Below, in pieces: positions 37,217-45,200 of a stretch of DNA of 64,000 nucleotides. The translations under genes and the position numbers were made by a program. The notes under the pieces were generated by a model. It saw nothing but the letters and a program-made list of their open reading frames with translations, ran no database searches and had not been told where the DNA came from. The DNA is from Sphingobacteriales bacterium (lineage in GTDB: Bacteria; Bacteroidota; Bacteroidia; Chitinophagales; Chitinophagaceae). Location of the stretch: contig JACRJO010000018.1 of NCBI GenBank assembly GCA_016219985.1, positions 248,001-312,000 on the forward strand. Direction: 5' to 3'. The first letter of the stretch is position 1. The number at the start of each line of letters is the position of its first letter.

Positions 37217-38326
37217 ATGAACCTGAATTATAAAACTTTTACCCTCGGCGTCGAAGAAGAGTACATGGTGCTTGATCCGCATACCTTTGAGTTGAAGAGC
37301 CATGAGCAGCGCATTGTGCACGAAGGACAGAAGATGATCAAGGACAAGGTAAAGGCCGAGATGCACCAGGCGGTGGTGGAAGTGGGTACTGATATTTGTG
37401 CAGATATTGATGAGGCCTACAGCGATGTGGCCGCCCTGCGCAAAACGATCAGCAGTATCGCCGGGGGCCTGGGTTATTCCATGGGAGCAGCGGGCACACA
37501 CCCATTCAGCCATTGGGAAAGCCAGCTGATCACGGATCATGCCCGGTATAATGAAATCGTAAATGAATTGCAGGAAGCGGCCCGCAGCAACCTGATCTTC
37601 GGGTTGCACGTACATGTAGGCATGGAGAGCCGCGAAATGGCCAACCATATTGCCAACAGTACCCGTTATTTCCTGCCGCATATTTTCGCCCTCAGTACTA
37701 ACTCCCCGTTCTGGGAGGGGCGGATGACCGGTTATAAATCGTTCCGCACAAAAGTATTTGATAAATTTCCCCGTACCGGGATACCCGATGCCTTTGACAG
37801 CATTGAAGCTTATGATAACTATGTCAAGCTGCTGATCAAGACCAATTGCATTGATAATGCCAAGAAGATCTGGTGGGATCTCCGGGTACATCCCTTCTTT
37901 AACACGGTGGAATTCCGGGTTTGTGATATTCCGCTTACCGTGGATGAGACCATTACGCTGGCAGCCCTGTTCCAGGCCATCTGTGCCAGGATCTATATGC
38001 TGCGCTCCAAGAACCTGAATTTTATCCAATACAGCCGGGCGCTGCTCAATGAGAATAAATGGAGGGCCAGCCGCTATGGGGTTGACGGGTACCTCATCGA
38101 TTTTGGTAAGGAAGAGGAAGTGAATACCCGGGCGCTGCTTTATGAATTACTTGATTTCCTGGATCCCGTGCTGGACCACCTCGGCAGCCGTCACCGGATC
38201 GCTTATATCCATAAAATACTGGAGAATGGTACCGGTGCCGACCGGCAGTTAGCGGTGTATGAAAGTACAAAGAGCCTGACCGATGTGGCAAAGTATATCC
38301 ATAGCCAGTATTTGGCGGGTATCTAA
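37217..38326 (+). CDS. Carboxylate-amine ligase, YbdK/GCS2 family
   Basis: 369 residues of the glutamate-cysteine-ligase-2 (COG2170) family, a glutamine-synthetase-like fold that joins a carboxylate (often glutamate) to an amine using ATP. Motifs: TLGVEEEYMVLDPHTFEL at the N-terminus (metal-binding glutamates), AAGTHPFSHW, NLIFGLHVHVGMESREMA, and WWDLRVHPFFNTVEFRVCD near residue 215. The ATG at 37217 is chosen because the upstream frame runs through the octamer repeat array. Weak glutamate-cysteine ligase activity is known for E. coli YbdK, but the real substrate in this cluster is unknown. A terminator follows. Confidence 0.93.
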   Translation: MNLNYKTFTLGVEEEYMVLDPHTFELKSHEQRIVHEGQKMIKDKVKAEMHQAVVEVGTDICADIDEAYSDVAALRKTISSIAGGLGYSMGAAGTHPFSHWESQLITDHARYNEIVNELQEAARSNLIFGLHVHVGMESREMANHIANSTRYFLPHIFALSTNSPFWEGRMTGYKSFRTKVFDKFPRTGIPDAFDSIEAYDNYVKLLIKTNCIDNAKKIWWDLRVHPFFNTVEFRVCDIPLTVDETITLAALFQAICARIYMLRSKNLNFIQYSRALLNENKWRASRYGVDGYLIDFGKEEEVNTRALLYELLDFLDPVLDHLGSRHRIAYIHKILENGTGADRQLAVYESTKSLTDVAKYIHSQYLAGI

Positions 38327-38351
38327 ACTATCAGCCTGCTGAATATTGTTC

Positions 38352-38378
38352 AGGCCCTGCTTCATCCAGGGCCTTTTT
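38352..38378 (+). terminator. Terminator of the ligase genes
   Basis: A perfect 8-base stem AGGCCCTG/CAGGGCCT with a 7-base loop, followed by TTTT, 26 bases past the stop codon at 38326. Confidence 0.8.
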
Positions 38379-38519
38379 ACGTTCTCCCCTGGTTATTTTC
38401 TTCTTCAATACCCGGAAAATACATGGTGCCATGTTTATTCCAACTATATCCCTGCACCGATTCCCGTTAAATTGCCAGTGATTCTTGTTTCCCCGATTTA
38501 TCATTCAACTGGCCCTGCC

Positions 38520-39044
38520 ATGCAATTGAGAAATATTCAACCTCTTATTTATGAAATAAGGGGACAAAAAATAATGCTGGATTTTGATCTTGCCAGGCTT
38601 TATGGTACCGAGACAAGGGTACTGAAACAAGCCGTAAATCGCAACAGGCAGCGATTCCCGAAAGACTTTATGTTCCCATTAAGTAAAAAAGAGTGGGTAG
38701 AGCTTATCACAAATTGTGATAAGCTTACCAGCAGTTTAAAATTCAGTCCTGCACTGCCCTATGCCTTCACGGAACATGGGGTAACCATGCTGGCCAGTAT
38801 CCTCAAAACCCGGAAAGCCGTACAAATGAATATTGCTATCGTAAGGGCCTTTATTGCTTTGAAAGATTATGCATTTAATTACCGGGAGATCACGTCGCAG
38901 TTAAAGGAATTAAAAGAAATTACAGGCAGCCATAATATCCAGTTAAACCAGATCTATGAAGCGCTGGAAGGATTGCTGGATGAAAAAGGAGAGCAAAAAA
39001 ACTGGACCAACCGGGAAAGAATCGGGTTTAAGCGGCTCCGGTAA
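38520..39044 (+). CDS. ORF6N domain-containing protein
   Basis: 174 residues. The N-terminal ORF6N domain (5-90) shows IQPLIYEIRGQKIMLDFDLA, RLYGTETRVLKQAVNRN, RFPKDFMFPL and AFTEHGVTMLASIL. It is followed by a helical coiled part (110-160). ORF6N domains are DNA-binding modules first seen in phage and large DNA virus proteins and are common as solitary chromosomal genes in Bacteroidota. No other phage gene is near. The ATG at 38520 gives the usual start; the open frame further upstream does not look coding. The gene holds a perfect 12-base inverted repeat. Confidence 0.85.
   Translation: MQLRNIQPLIYEIRGQKIMLDFDLARLYGTETRVLKQAVNRNRQRFPKDFMFPLSKKEWVELITNCDKLTSSLKFSPALPYAFTEHGVTMLASILKTRKAVQMNIAIVRAFIALKDYAFNYREITSQLKELKEITGSHNIQLNQIYEALEGLLDEKGEQKNWTNRERIGFKRLR
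38701..38725. repeat. Perfect inverted repeat inside the ORF6N gene
   Basis: Arms AGCTTATCACAA (38701-38712) and TTGTGATAAGCT (38714-38725) with one central base. It lies within codons 61-69 of the ORF6N gene. Confidence 0.85.
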
Positions 39045-39096
39045 GGAATGATCCGTTTCCTGCAGTTCCGGAAAAATATATTGTATCCCCGGCAAT

Positions 39097-39125
39097 TTTG
39101 TATCCGTTCCGCTTCATTAACTTTA
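39097..39125 (+). promoter_or_regulatory. Possible promoter of the gene at 39129
   Basis: TTTG at 39097-39100, 17 bases, then TAACTTTA at 39118-39125 (one base off TAnnTTTG). The start codon at 39129 follows almost at once, implying a leaderless transcript. Confidence 0.4.
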
Positions 39126-39128
39126 TGA

Positions 39129-39506
39129 ATGCAAACACCGGCCGTACATTTCCTCCGGGAACTTTTTCTCACCCTCGATCAGTCCATTGACGACTACAAA
39201 GCCTACCTGCAGGCGGGTAAAACTTTTCGCTATGCCCGGAAATTGAAAAAGAACAATGCAAAGGCCCTCCGCTTATTGCTGGATCACAAAGACAAGCTGC
39301 CCGCCAGCCTGAAGCATGATGCAGATGCAATGATCGGGCATTATTCCGTATGGACACAGAAATGGGAAGCCCTTGCGGAGGAATTAAAGCCCGGCCCTGA
39401 AGATGAATTTGTATTTCCCAATACGGTAACCTTCCCGAAACAGGCAGCAGCCAGCCTGGAAGCGTATTTTAAGCACCTGGACGGAATGACCCCTTCCGCC
39501 GGCTAA
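39129..39506 (+). CDS. Small conserved-looking helical protein of unknown function
   Basis: 125 residues, no signal peptide or membrane span, rich in Lys, Leu and Ala, probably all-helical (QSIDDYKAYLQAGKTFRY, then KKNNAKALRLLLDHKD). No motif is recognised. It stands alone; its end overlaps the convergent SET-domain gene by 4 bases. The ordered third-position usage and the promoter-like sequence before it support a real gene. Confidence 0.65.
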   Translation: MQTPAVHFLRELFLTLDQSIDDYKAYLQAGKTFRYARKLKKNNAKALRLLLDHKDKLPASLKHDADAMIGHYSVWTQKWEALAEELKPGPEDEFVFPNTVTFPKQAAASLEAYFKHLDGMTPSAG

Positions 39507-39952
39507 TCCTGGGGGGATTTATTGTTTCTCTTTCTTTCCCTGTCCAGCCTGATATTATAGCGGATCACATCCCAGTATTCTTTACCATAGTCCACCAGTA
39601 TCTCAGCCCCGGCTGGGATGTCTTTGGAGGAAGTGATATAAACTTTCAGCCCTTCTTCCTGGTACTCGGCATTATTGGTCATCCCTTTTACCCGAGTGAT
39701 ACCTCTTGCATCGTTGGCATAACGGGCCAGGGCTTGCGGTGTCCTGCTGGCATCAATCACATGGTTGCGCTTTACATAGTAGATATAACCGTTTGTACCT
39801 TCTTCGTGGTCCACTTCTTTCCAGGTGGTAACCTCCCCTGTATATTCCACGATACGGGAACCTTTGGGAATAAATGTTTTGGCAAAAAGCCCTTTCCCGG
39901 CGCCCGGGATACCCGATTTCTTTACCCGTACTTTGTTTTCCAGTAATTCCAT
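39503..39952 (-). CDS. SET domain-containing protein
   Basis: 149 residues, a minimal SET fold, the protein-lysine methyltransferase domain typical of eukaryotic histone methyltransferases but present in some bacteria. Visible motifs: GIPGAGKGLFAKTFIPKG (14-31) and EYTGEV for the SAM pocket; RYANDARGITRVKGMTNNAEY (78-98), which replaces the usual NHS motif with Asn-Asp; and AGAEILVDYGKEYW (114-127), which carries the catalytic-site Tyr. There is no pre-SET or post-SET cysteine cluster. The ATG at 39952 is chosen over an upstream open stretch because motif 1 follows at the normal distance. The target protein is unknown. Confidence 0.85.
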   Translation of the reverse strand: MELLENKVRVKKSGIPGAGKGLFAKTFIPKGSRIVEYTGEVTTWKEVDHEEGTNGYIYYVKRNHVIDASRTPQALARYANDARGITRVKGMTNNAEYQEEGLKVYITSSKDIPAGAEILVDYGKEYWDVIRYNIRLDRERKRNNKSPQD

Positions 39953-40063
39953 ATCCGTTTGATGATTAGAAAGGCGCAAATATAGGGTATCTGCCGGGAG
40001 TATTTCACGTTTCGCCATAACCGGGGAAGCCAGTACATTTGCAGCCATAACATTAATCTTTCC

Positions 40064-40528
40064 ATGAAGCAGCTAGTACTGTTAACAGTTTTCCTGCTGG
40101 GCGGGCTGTCAGCCGCCCGGTCCCAGGATTATATTAATTCTACCCAGGCAAATGCAGAAGCCGCCCTGAAAAAAAAGTACCCGGCAAAAAGCGGAAATTC
40201 CCAGGTTATTGTCAGCAGGGATTCGATCCGGGTACAATGGAAAGAATCTGCTGGTGGAAATACGGAGTATATCTGTGCATTTGACGATAAAGGCCTTTGC
40301 CTCTCGGAAACAATAATAACCCGCCGCGACTCCTGCCTCAGCGGGTATTTGCAACAGGTGCTGAATAAAAAAAAATTTGAGTGGAAAAAGATCAATGAGA
40401 ATCAGTATGTATCCCGGTTTGCCGATAACCTGATGATCGAATTATCCGCAGATGCCGCCCATCCATCTTTTTCAGTCCTTCGGGTGGACTGGACCCGGCA
40501 ACTCTATGACCTGCTCATGAAAGAATAA
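40064..40528 (+). CDS. Secreted protein of unknown function
   Basis: 154 residues with a signal peptide (residues 1-20, ending SAARSQ). The mature part looks alpha/beta, with two cysteines (CAFDDKGLC) and a third in RRDSCLSGYL. A repeated pattern of short strands followed by a helix is seen but no family is recognised. It is divergent from the SET-domain gene and convergent with the heme-type lipoprotein gene, only 3 bases away. Confidence 0.65.
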   Translation: MKQLVLLTVFLLGGLSAARSQDYINSTQANAEAALKKKYPAKSGNSQVIVSRDSIRVQWKESAGGNTEYICAFDDKGLCLSETIITRRDSCLSGYLQQVLNKKKFEWKKINENQYVSRFADNLMIELSADAAHPSFSVLRVDWTRQLYDLLMKE

Positions 40529-40531
40529 CCG

Positions 40532-40879
40532 TTATTTTTCCAGCACCCCATCAGCCCTCCATTGCCTGAAAACAGCAATGGTACTGTCGCTCAGTTTCGT
40601 GGTTTTACGGAAGGGCATAAATCCTTTCTCCCCGGGGCTTAATTCGATCCGGCGGATGATCTCATCAATATCGGTCTTTACATTTTCATAATTATCATAC
40701 GGTTTTTTATTGCCGCCCCGGGCCGGGATATGACAGGGGGAACAATTTTCTGATATAACAGCCTGGAGGTTGGCCGTATAGTTCAGTTTGGGTACGCCAG
40801 CCAGTTTCTTAGCACCGGAACAGTTGGCCAGCACAAGGGTCAGGCCGGTCAAAGCTGTGAGGACAAAAATCTTCTTCAT
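40532..40879 (-). CDS. Small lipoprotein with one c-type heme motif
   Basis: 115 residues. A lipoprotein signal with LANC (Cys20) is followed by a single CxxCH motif, CSPCH (46-50), and a possible axial Met in GFMPFRKT near residue 87. This matches the small cytochrome c-like proteins of Bacteroidota whose CSPCHIPARGG segment resembles the planctomycete-type cytochrome C domain. It is likely anchored on the periplasmic face and carries or senses electrons. The ATG at 40879 is chosen for the lipoprotein signal. It is divergent from the MFS gene. Confidence 0.8.
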   Translation of the reverse strand: MKKIFVLTALTGLTLVLANCSGAKKLAGVPKLNYTANLQAVISENCSPCHIPARGGNKKPYDNYENVKTDIDEIIRRIELSPGEKGFMPFRKTTKLSDSTIAVFRQWRADGVLEK

Positions 40880-40956
40880 TTGGTTTTGTTTTATGATGGA
40901 ATATACAAAATAGCCGCAGAAAACCTTGCCCTGAATCGTACTGTTTACACCAGCGG

Positions 40957-40987
40957 TTGCCAGCCGCAGAACAAACCGGTAACTTTG
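40957..40987 (+). promoter_or_regulatory. Promoter of the MFS transporter gene
   Basis: TTG at 40957-40959, 20 bases, then TAACTTTG at 40980-40987, a full -7 match. The ATG at 40995 lies only 7 bases after the -7 box, so the mRNA should be leaderless or nearly so. Confidence 0.6.
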
Positions 40988-40994
40988 TCCCTCT

Positions 40995-42194
40995 ATGATT
41001 TCGGCTACAGCCCGTACATACCGCAACGCTTACGCAGGTCTTTCCAGGGAGACCTGGCTCCTGTCTCTGATCATGCTGATCAACCGGAGTGGTACAATGG
41101 TAGTTCCCTTTATGACGCTTTACCTCACCAGTCATGAAATGGGGTTCACGGTGGGACAGGCGGGATATGTATTCGGGCTGTTTGGCGCTGGCGCTTTTAG
41201 CGGGGCCTGGCTGGGCGGGCGGTTAACAGATAAGATCGGGTTCTACCCGGTACAATTATTCACCCTTTTTGGCGGGGGCATTTTATTCCTGGTACTGGGA
41301 CAAATGAAAACCTATCCCCTGATCTGTGTCTTTACCTTTTTACTTAGTTTTGTGAATGAGGCTTTCCGTCCGGCCAATTCAACAGCAATCGCATTTTACA
41401 GTAAAACGGAGAACCGTACCCGCTCTTATGCCCTGAACCGGCTGGCCATTAACTTAGGCTGGGCTGTAGGCAGCGGGCTTGGCGGCCTGCTGGCTTCTGT
41501 CAGCTATGAATTATTATTCTGGGTGGACGGTCTCACCAATATTGCGGCAGCTTCCCTGATGTGGCTCCTGATGAAACCCGCGCATTATAAACCGGGCAGG
41601 CAGACAGCAGCGGAAAAAGCATTGCTCATGCCAGCCTACCGGGACAAGAAGTATATGCTCTTTATCGGCATCACCGTATTATTCGCCAGTTGCTTTTTCC
41701 AGCTCTTTACCAACCTTCCGGTCTATTTTGAAAGAGTACTCCATTTCTCCAAACCCTTTATCGGGCTGCTGATGGCTTTTAATGGTATCCTGATCGCCCT
41801 GGTTGAAATGGCACTGATCTACCGGCTCGAAGGGAAAAGGAACAATATGTATTATATCACCAGGGGCGTATTCCTTGTGGGAATTGCATTCACCCTGCTG
41901 AACATCCCCGGGATAGGTCCCCTGCTGGCCTTTACCATGATGACGACCGTAACATTTGGAGAGATCCTGTCGATGCCATTTATGAACAGTTATTGGATCG
42001 GCCGGACCGATCCTGCTAACCGGGGACAGTATGCCGCTTTATATACCATGGCCTGGTCTGCCGCCCAGACCCTCGGCCCGATGGGAGGCGCCCAGGTAGC
42101 CCAGCATGGCAGCTTTCAACTGCTATGGTACCTGGCGGGAGGTATCTGTATCATAGCTTCCCTGTCTTTCCGGGTACTGGGCAAGACCCGGTGA
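40995..42194 (+). CDS. MFS transporter (drug-efflux-like DHA1 type)
   Basis: 399 residues, about 12 membrane spans, with two six-helix halves split by a cytosolic loop near residue 200-215. The N-half has the MFS signature WLGGRLTDKIGFYPVQL (motif A) between spans two and three. The start RNAYAGLSRETWLLSLIMLI and NRSGTMVVPFMTLYL is family-like. It is an inner-membrane proton-driven exporter or importer of unknown substrate. The start is directly behind a promoter -7 box. Confidence 0.9.
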   Translation: MISATARTYRNAYAGLSRETWLLSLIMLINRSGTMVVPFMTLYLTSHEMGFTVGQAGYVFGLFGAGAFSGAWLGGRLTDKIGFYPVQLFTLFGGGILFLVLGQMKTYPLICVFTFLLSFVNEAFRPANSTAIAFYSKTENRTRSYALNRLAINLGWAVGSGLGGLLASVSYELLFWVDGLTNIAAASLMWLLMKPAHYKPGRQTAAEKALLMPAYRDKKYMLFIGITVLFASCFFQLFTNLPVYFERVLHFSKPFIGLLMAFNGILIALVEMALIYRLEGKRNNMYYITRGVFLVGIAFTLLNIPGIGPLLAFTMMTTVTFGEILSMPFMNSYWIGRTDPANRGQYAALYTMAWSAAQTLGPMGGAQVAQHGSFQLLWYLAGGICIIASLSFRVLGKTR

Positions 42195-42225
42195 AAAAGG
42201 GAGCAGGTGAACTAAAAAACAATCC

Positions 42226-42233
42226 TATTTTTG
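42226..42233 (+). promoter_or_regulatory. -7 promoter box before the gene at 42240
   Basis: TATTTTTG is a full match to TAnnTTTG, 6 bases before the ATG at 42240. No clear -33 element was found. Confidence 0.45.
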
Positions 42234-42239
42234 TCAACT

Positions 42240-42689
42240 ATGCGTATTTTTTACCTCCTCAGCGTCCTGCTTATCCTGGAAGCTTTCTCCTCCTGCTGTA
42301 AGCAACCGGAGAAACTCACCGAACAGGAAGTCCTGGACATCATTAACCGGTTTGATGAAGGGTGGAGACACAAGAATGCAAAGGCCGTGGACTCCGTTCT
42401 TTCAAAACAGTACCTGTATTTCACCCAGTCGGGACATACATTCGACAGGGCCAGCCTGGTGCAGACAGCCTCCTCTTCCGTGTACCAGTTGCAGACCATG
42501 GAACGACAGCAATACGCTATTCAACTGGAAGGGAATACCGCGGTGGTTAATACCGTTTGGAAAGGAAAAGGCTCCTATCACGGACAGGTATTTGATGACA
42601 ATCAGCGCTGCAGCATTACCGTTGTAAAGACCAGCGGTGAGGTAAAAATATTAGCAGAACACTGCACACCCATTAAAGAATCACTGTAG
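42240..42689 (+). CDS. NTF2-like (DUF4440-type) lipoprotein
   Basis: 149 residues. A lipoprotein signal (AFSSC, Cys19) is followed by a cone-shaped NTF2-like domain: VLDIINRFDEGWRHKNAKAV, DSVLSKQYLYFTQSG, and a strand-rich end VVNTVWKGKGSY with DNQRCSITVVKTSG. NTF2-like domains bind small molecules or serve as scaffolds; no catalytic residues are certain. A TTG at 42231 is in frame, but the ATG at 42240 is preferred because the TTG is part of the -7 box. Overlaps the convergent racemase gene by 9 bases. Confidence 0.78.
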   Translation: MRIFYLLSVLLILEAFSSCCKQPEKLTEQEVLDIINRFDEGWRHKNAKAVDSVLSKQYLYFTQSGHTFDRASLVQTASSSVYQLQTMERQQYAIQLEGNTAVVNTVWKGKGSYHGQVFDDNQRCSITVVKTSGEVKILAEHCTPIKESL

Positions 42690-43370
42690 CGCAAAGTCAA
42701 CAGCGGCAGCCGCATGCAGGCGGGTCGTATCAAAAACAGGCACGGGGGTATCTTCCTGCCTGATCAGCATGGGTATTTCAGTACAACCCAGGATCACCCC
42801 CCCGGCACCCTGTTCTGCCAGCCTGTTTATTAATTGTAAAAACTTCTCCTTCGTTTCCGGAAGAAATACGCCTTTTCCCAGTTCCTGGTAAATGGCATTA
42901 TTTACCAGGCGAATCCCTTCTTCATCCGGGATGATGGTTTCAATCCCCTGCCCCGCGAGTTTCTTTTTGTAAAAATCAAACAGCATGGTGTATTTCGTTC
43001 CCAGTAAAGCCACTTTCCGGAGCTGCTTTTCCCGGATAGCCCGGCCTGCCACGTCTGCAATATGAAGCAGGGGTATACCGACCGATGCCTGCACTTCCCC
43101 GGCAATATGATGCATCGTGTTTGCTCCCAGTAAGAGACAGTCTGCCCCGGCTTTTTCCACTCTCCGGGCCGCATCTGAAATAAGGGCGGCAATAGCTTCC
43201 CAATCTCCCGCCTGGGTCAGGGAAACGATCTCTCCGTAGTTCACCGAATACAATACAATTTTCGCCGCTTCATTGCCACCGAGCCGCTGCTGGGTCAGTT
43301 CATTAAAAAGACGGTAATAATCCAGCGTCGATACCCAGGAAGTTCCGCCTACTAATCCGATTGTTTTCAT
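42681..43370 (-). CDS. Aspartate/glutamate racemase-family protein
   Basis: 229 residues of the Asp/Glu racemase superfamily (YgeA-like), starting MKTIGLVGGTSWVSTLDYYR. The second catalytic cysteine is present in ILGCTEIP (Cys196). At the first catalytic position the sequence is LGANTMHH, with Ala83 where aspartate racemases have Cys and E. coli YgeA has Thr. Substrate-binding runs such as VNYGEIV are conserved. It may be a one-sided racemase/epimerase or have another reaction. I chose the ATG at 43370, since the open frame to 43460 gives no family-like residues. Confidence 0.88.
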   Translation of the reverse strand: MKTIGLVGGTSWVSTLDYYRLFNELTQQRLGGNEAAKIVLYSVNYGEIVSLTQAGDWEAIAALISDAARRVEKAGADCLLLGANTMHHIAGEVQASVGIPLLHIADVAGRAIREKQLRKVALLGTKYTMLFDFYKKKLAGQGIETIIPDEEGIRLVNNAIYQELGKGVFLPETKEKFLQLINRLAEQGAGGVILGCTEIPMLIRQEDTPVPVFDTTRLHAAAAVDFALQ

Positions 43371-43472
43371 GCGATAAAAATACTGTACCCGGCTGGTCCC
43401 GCTTATTTTTTTATACAAATGGCAGCAGATACCGGTAACAGAAGGGTCATATTTCTGCAACGATCAAACCCG

Positions 43473-43480
43473 TATTTTTG
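43473..43480 (+). promoter_or_regulatory. -7 promoter box of the alkaline phosphatase gene
   Basis: TATTTTTG, a full match to TAnnTTTG, 17 bases before the ATG at 43497. The -33 region shows only a weak TTTC. No Pho-box-like direct repeat was recognised. Confidence 0.45.
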
Positions 43481-43496
43481 TTAAAATATAAAATAT

Positions 43497-45116
43497 ATGC
43501 GTCGCTTATTGACTACTGCATTCTTCCTGTTAATCCTTGGCACTGGCTGGGCCCAGCCAGATATCAAACGGCCGAGGCTGGTGGTGGGTATCGTATTGGA
43601 CCAGATGCGCTGGGATTACCTGTACCGGTATTACGACCGGTATAGCGGGACGGGCGGGTTTAAAAGAATGCTTGGCCAGGGCTTCGCCTGCGAAAATACA
43701 CTGATTCCTTACGCTCCGACGATCACCGCCTGCGGGCACAGTTCGATTTATACCGGCTCTGTTCCGGCTGTTAACGGGATTACTGGCAATACCTGGTGGG
43801 ATAAAGAACAGATGAAGACCGTCTATTGCACCGATGATAAATCAGTGAATACCGTGGGCAGTACTTCGGCCCTGGGTAAAATGAGCCCGCGCAACCTGCT
43901 GGTCACCACGATCTGTGATGAACTTCGTTTAGCCACTAATTTCCGGAGTAAAGTAATCGGGGTGGCCATTAAAGACCGGGGCGGCATCTTACCGGCGGGG
44001 CATAGCGCCAATGCAGCCTACTGGTATGACAACACGAATGGCAACTGGATCAGTTCCACCTATTACATGAAAGAACTGCCCCGGTGGGTTTCCGATTTCA
44101 ACAGCCGTAAGATCGTGGACCACTATTATGAAAAGGGATGGAGCCTGTTGTACCCGGCCGGCAGTTATGTACAAAGTACCGCGGATGATAAGGCCTATGA
44201 GGCCAAACCCTTCGGGGCTGCTTTCCCTTATGACCTGAAAAAATGGGCCGGCAAGGATTATGGGAAAATATCCGCTACCCCGATGGGTAACAGTATGACA
44301 TTTGAATTTGCCAAAGCGGCGCTGCAGGCGGAACAACTCGGGGCGGACAATATCACCGATTTCCTGGCGGTTAGTTTTTCTTCCCCGGATTATATCGGTC
44401 ATACATTCGGCCCGAACTCAGTGGAAGCAGAAGATGGCTTTCTGCGCATGGACAGGGAGCTGGGCGATTTCCTGAATTTCCTGGACGCTAAAGTGGGGAA
44501 AGGCCAGTACACAGTCTTTCTTTCGGCCGATCATGGTGCAGCCCATGTGCCTGAATTCATGCAGGAAAATCGTTTGCCCGGGGGTCGTGTATTCATGGGA
44601 AAGGTCATCGAATCCCTCAATAAAGAACTGGCAGAAAAATATCACCTCAGCAGTATCATCGTGAGCGACGATAATTACCAGGTGCACCTGAACCACCCCC
44701 TGCTGGATTCTGCCAGGGCGGATAAGAAAGAGATTACACAATGGATCGTCAGCCGTTTGCAGGCGGAACCGGGTATTGACCGGGTTTTTGCGCTGGATGA
44801 TCTGAATCAGATCCCCCTTCCGGAAAGGATCAGGGAGATGCTGAATAATGGGTTCTACCCGCGCCGGAATGGCGATATCCAATTCATCCCGAAACCGGGT
44901 TATATCGATGCCTACAGTAATACCGGCACCACGCACGGACTATGGAACCCCTATGATGCCCATATTCCCCTGCTCTGGTACGGATGGGGTATTAAGACCG
45001 GGCGGACCAACCGGGAAACACATATGACAGATATTGCCCCCACCCTGGCATCCCTGCTTCATATCCAGATGCCCAGCGGAACCACCGGGCAGGCTATACC
45101 TGAGGTATTAAAATAA
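43497..45116 (+). CDS. pafA: PafA-type alkaline phosphatase
   Basis: 539 residues with a signal peptide (ends GTGWAQ, residue 20), so periplasmic or secreted. It belongs to the alkaline phosphatase superfamily in the PafA branch known from flavobacteria: VVGIVLDQMRWDYLYRY (29-45), the nucleophile threonine in PTITACGHSSIYTG (Thr77), metal sites in VSFSSPDYIGHTFGPNS and FLSADHGAAHVPEFM, and NTGTTHGLWNPYDAHIPLL near the end. It hydrolyses phosphate monoesters and is expressed regardless of phosphate level in the studied relatives. It stands alone on the plus strand. Confidence 0.93.
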   Translation: MRRLLTTAFFLLILGTGWAQPDIKRPRLVVGIVLDQMRWDYLYRYYDRYSGTGGFKRMLGQGFACENTLIPYAPTITACGHSSIYTGSVPAVNGITGNTWWDKEQMKTVYCTDDKSVNTVGSTSALGKMSPRNLLVTTICDELRLATNFRSKVIGVAIKDRGGILPAGHSANAAYWYDNTNGNWISSTYYMKELPRWVSDFNSRKIVDHYYEKGWSLLYPAGSYVQSTADDKAYEAKPFGAAFPYDLKKWAGKDYGKISATPMGNSMTFEFAKAALQAEQLGADNITDFLAVSFSSPDYIGHTFGPNSVEAEDGFLRMDRELGDFLNFLDAKVGKGQYTVFLSADHGAAHVPEFMQENRLPGGRVFMGKVIESLNKELAEKYHLSSIIVSDDNYQVHLNHPLLDSARADKKEITQWIVSRLQAEPGIDRVFALDDLNQIPLPERIREMLNNGFYPRRNGDIQFIPKPGYIDAYSNTGTTHGLWNPYDAHIPLLWYGWGIKTGRTNRETHMTDIAPTLASLLHIQMPSGTTGQAIPEVLK

Positions 45117-45200
45117 GGGGAAGGCCCCGTATGCCTTTGATTCAGGAATTCTTTTGTAATTTCCTGAAACAAAAACCTATTCGTCATTAAACACCTCTGT

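Noticed and set aside
38346..38519. N-terminal extension of the ORF6N protein
   Set aside because: Begins inside the terminator of the previous gene and has no ORF6N similarity; the ATG at 38520 fits the domain start.
38520..39044. ORF6N gene as a prophage remnant
   Set aside because: No integrase, phage structural genes or attachment-site repeats nearby; solitary ORF6N genes are common in Bacteroidota.
40880..41026. Longer start for the heme-motif lipoprotein
   Set aside because: The extension would overlap the MFS gene start and bury the lipoprotein signal inside the protein.
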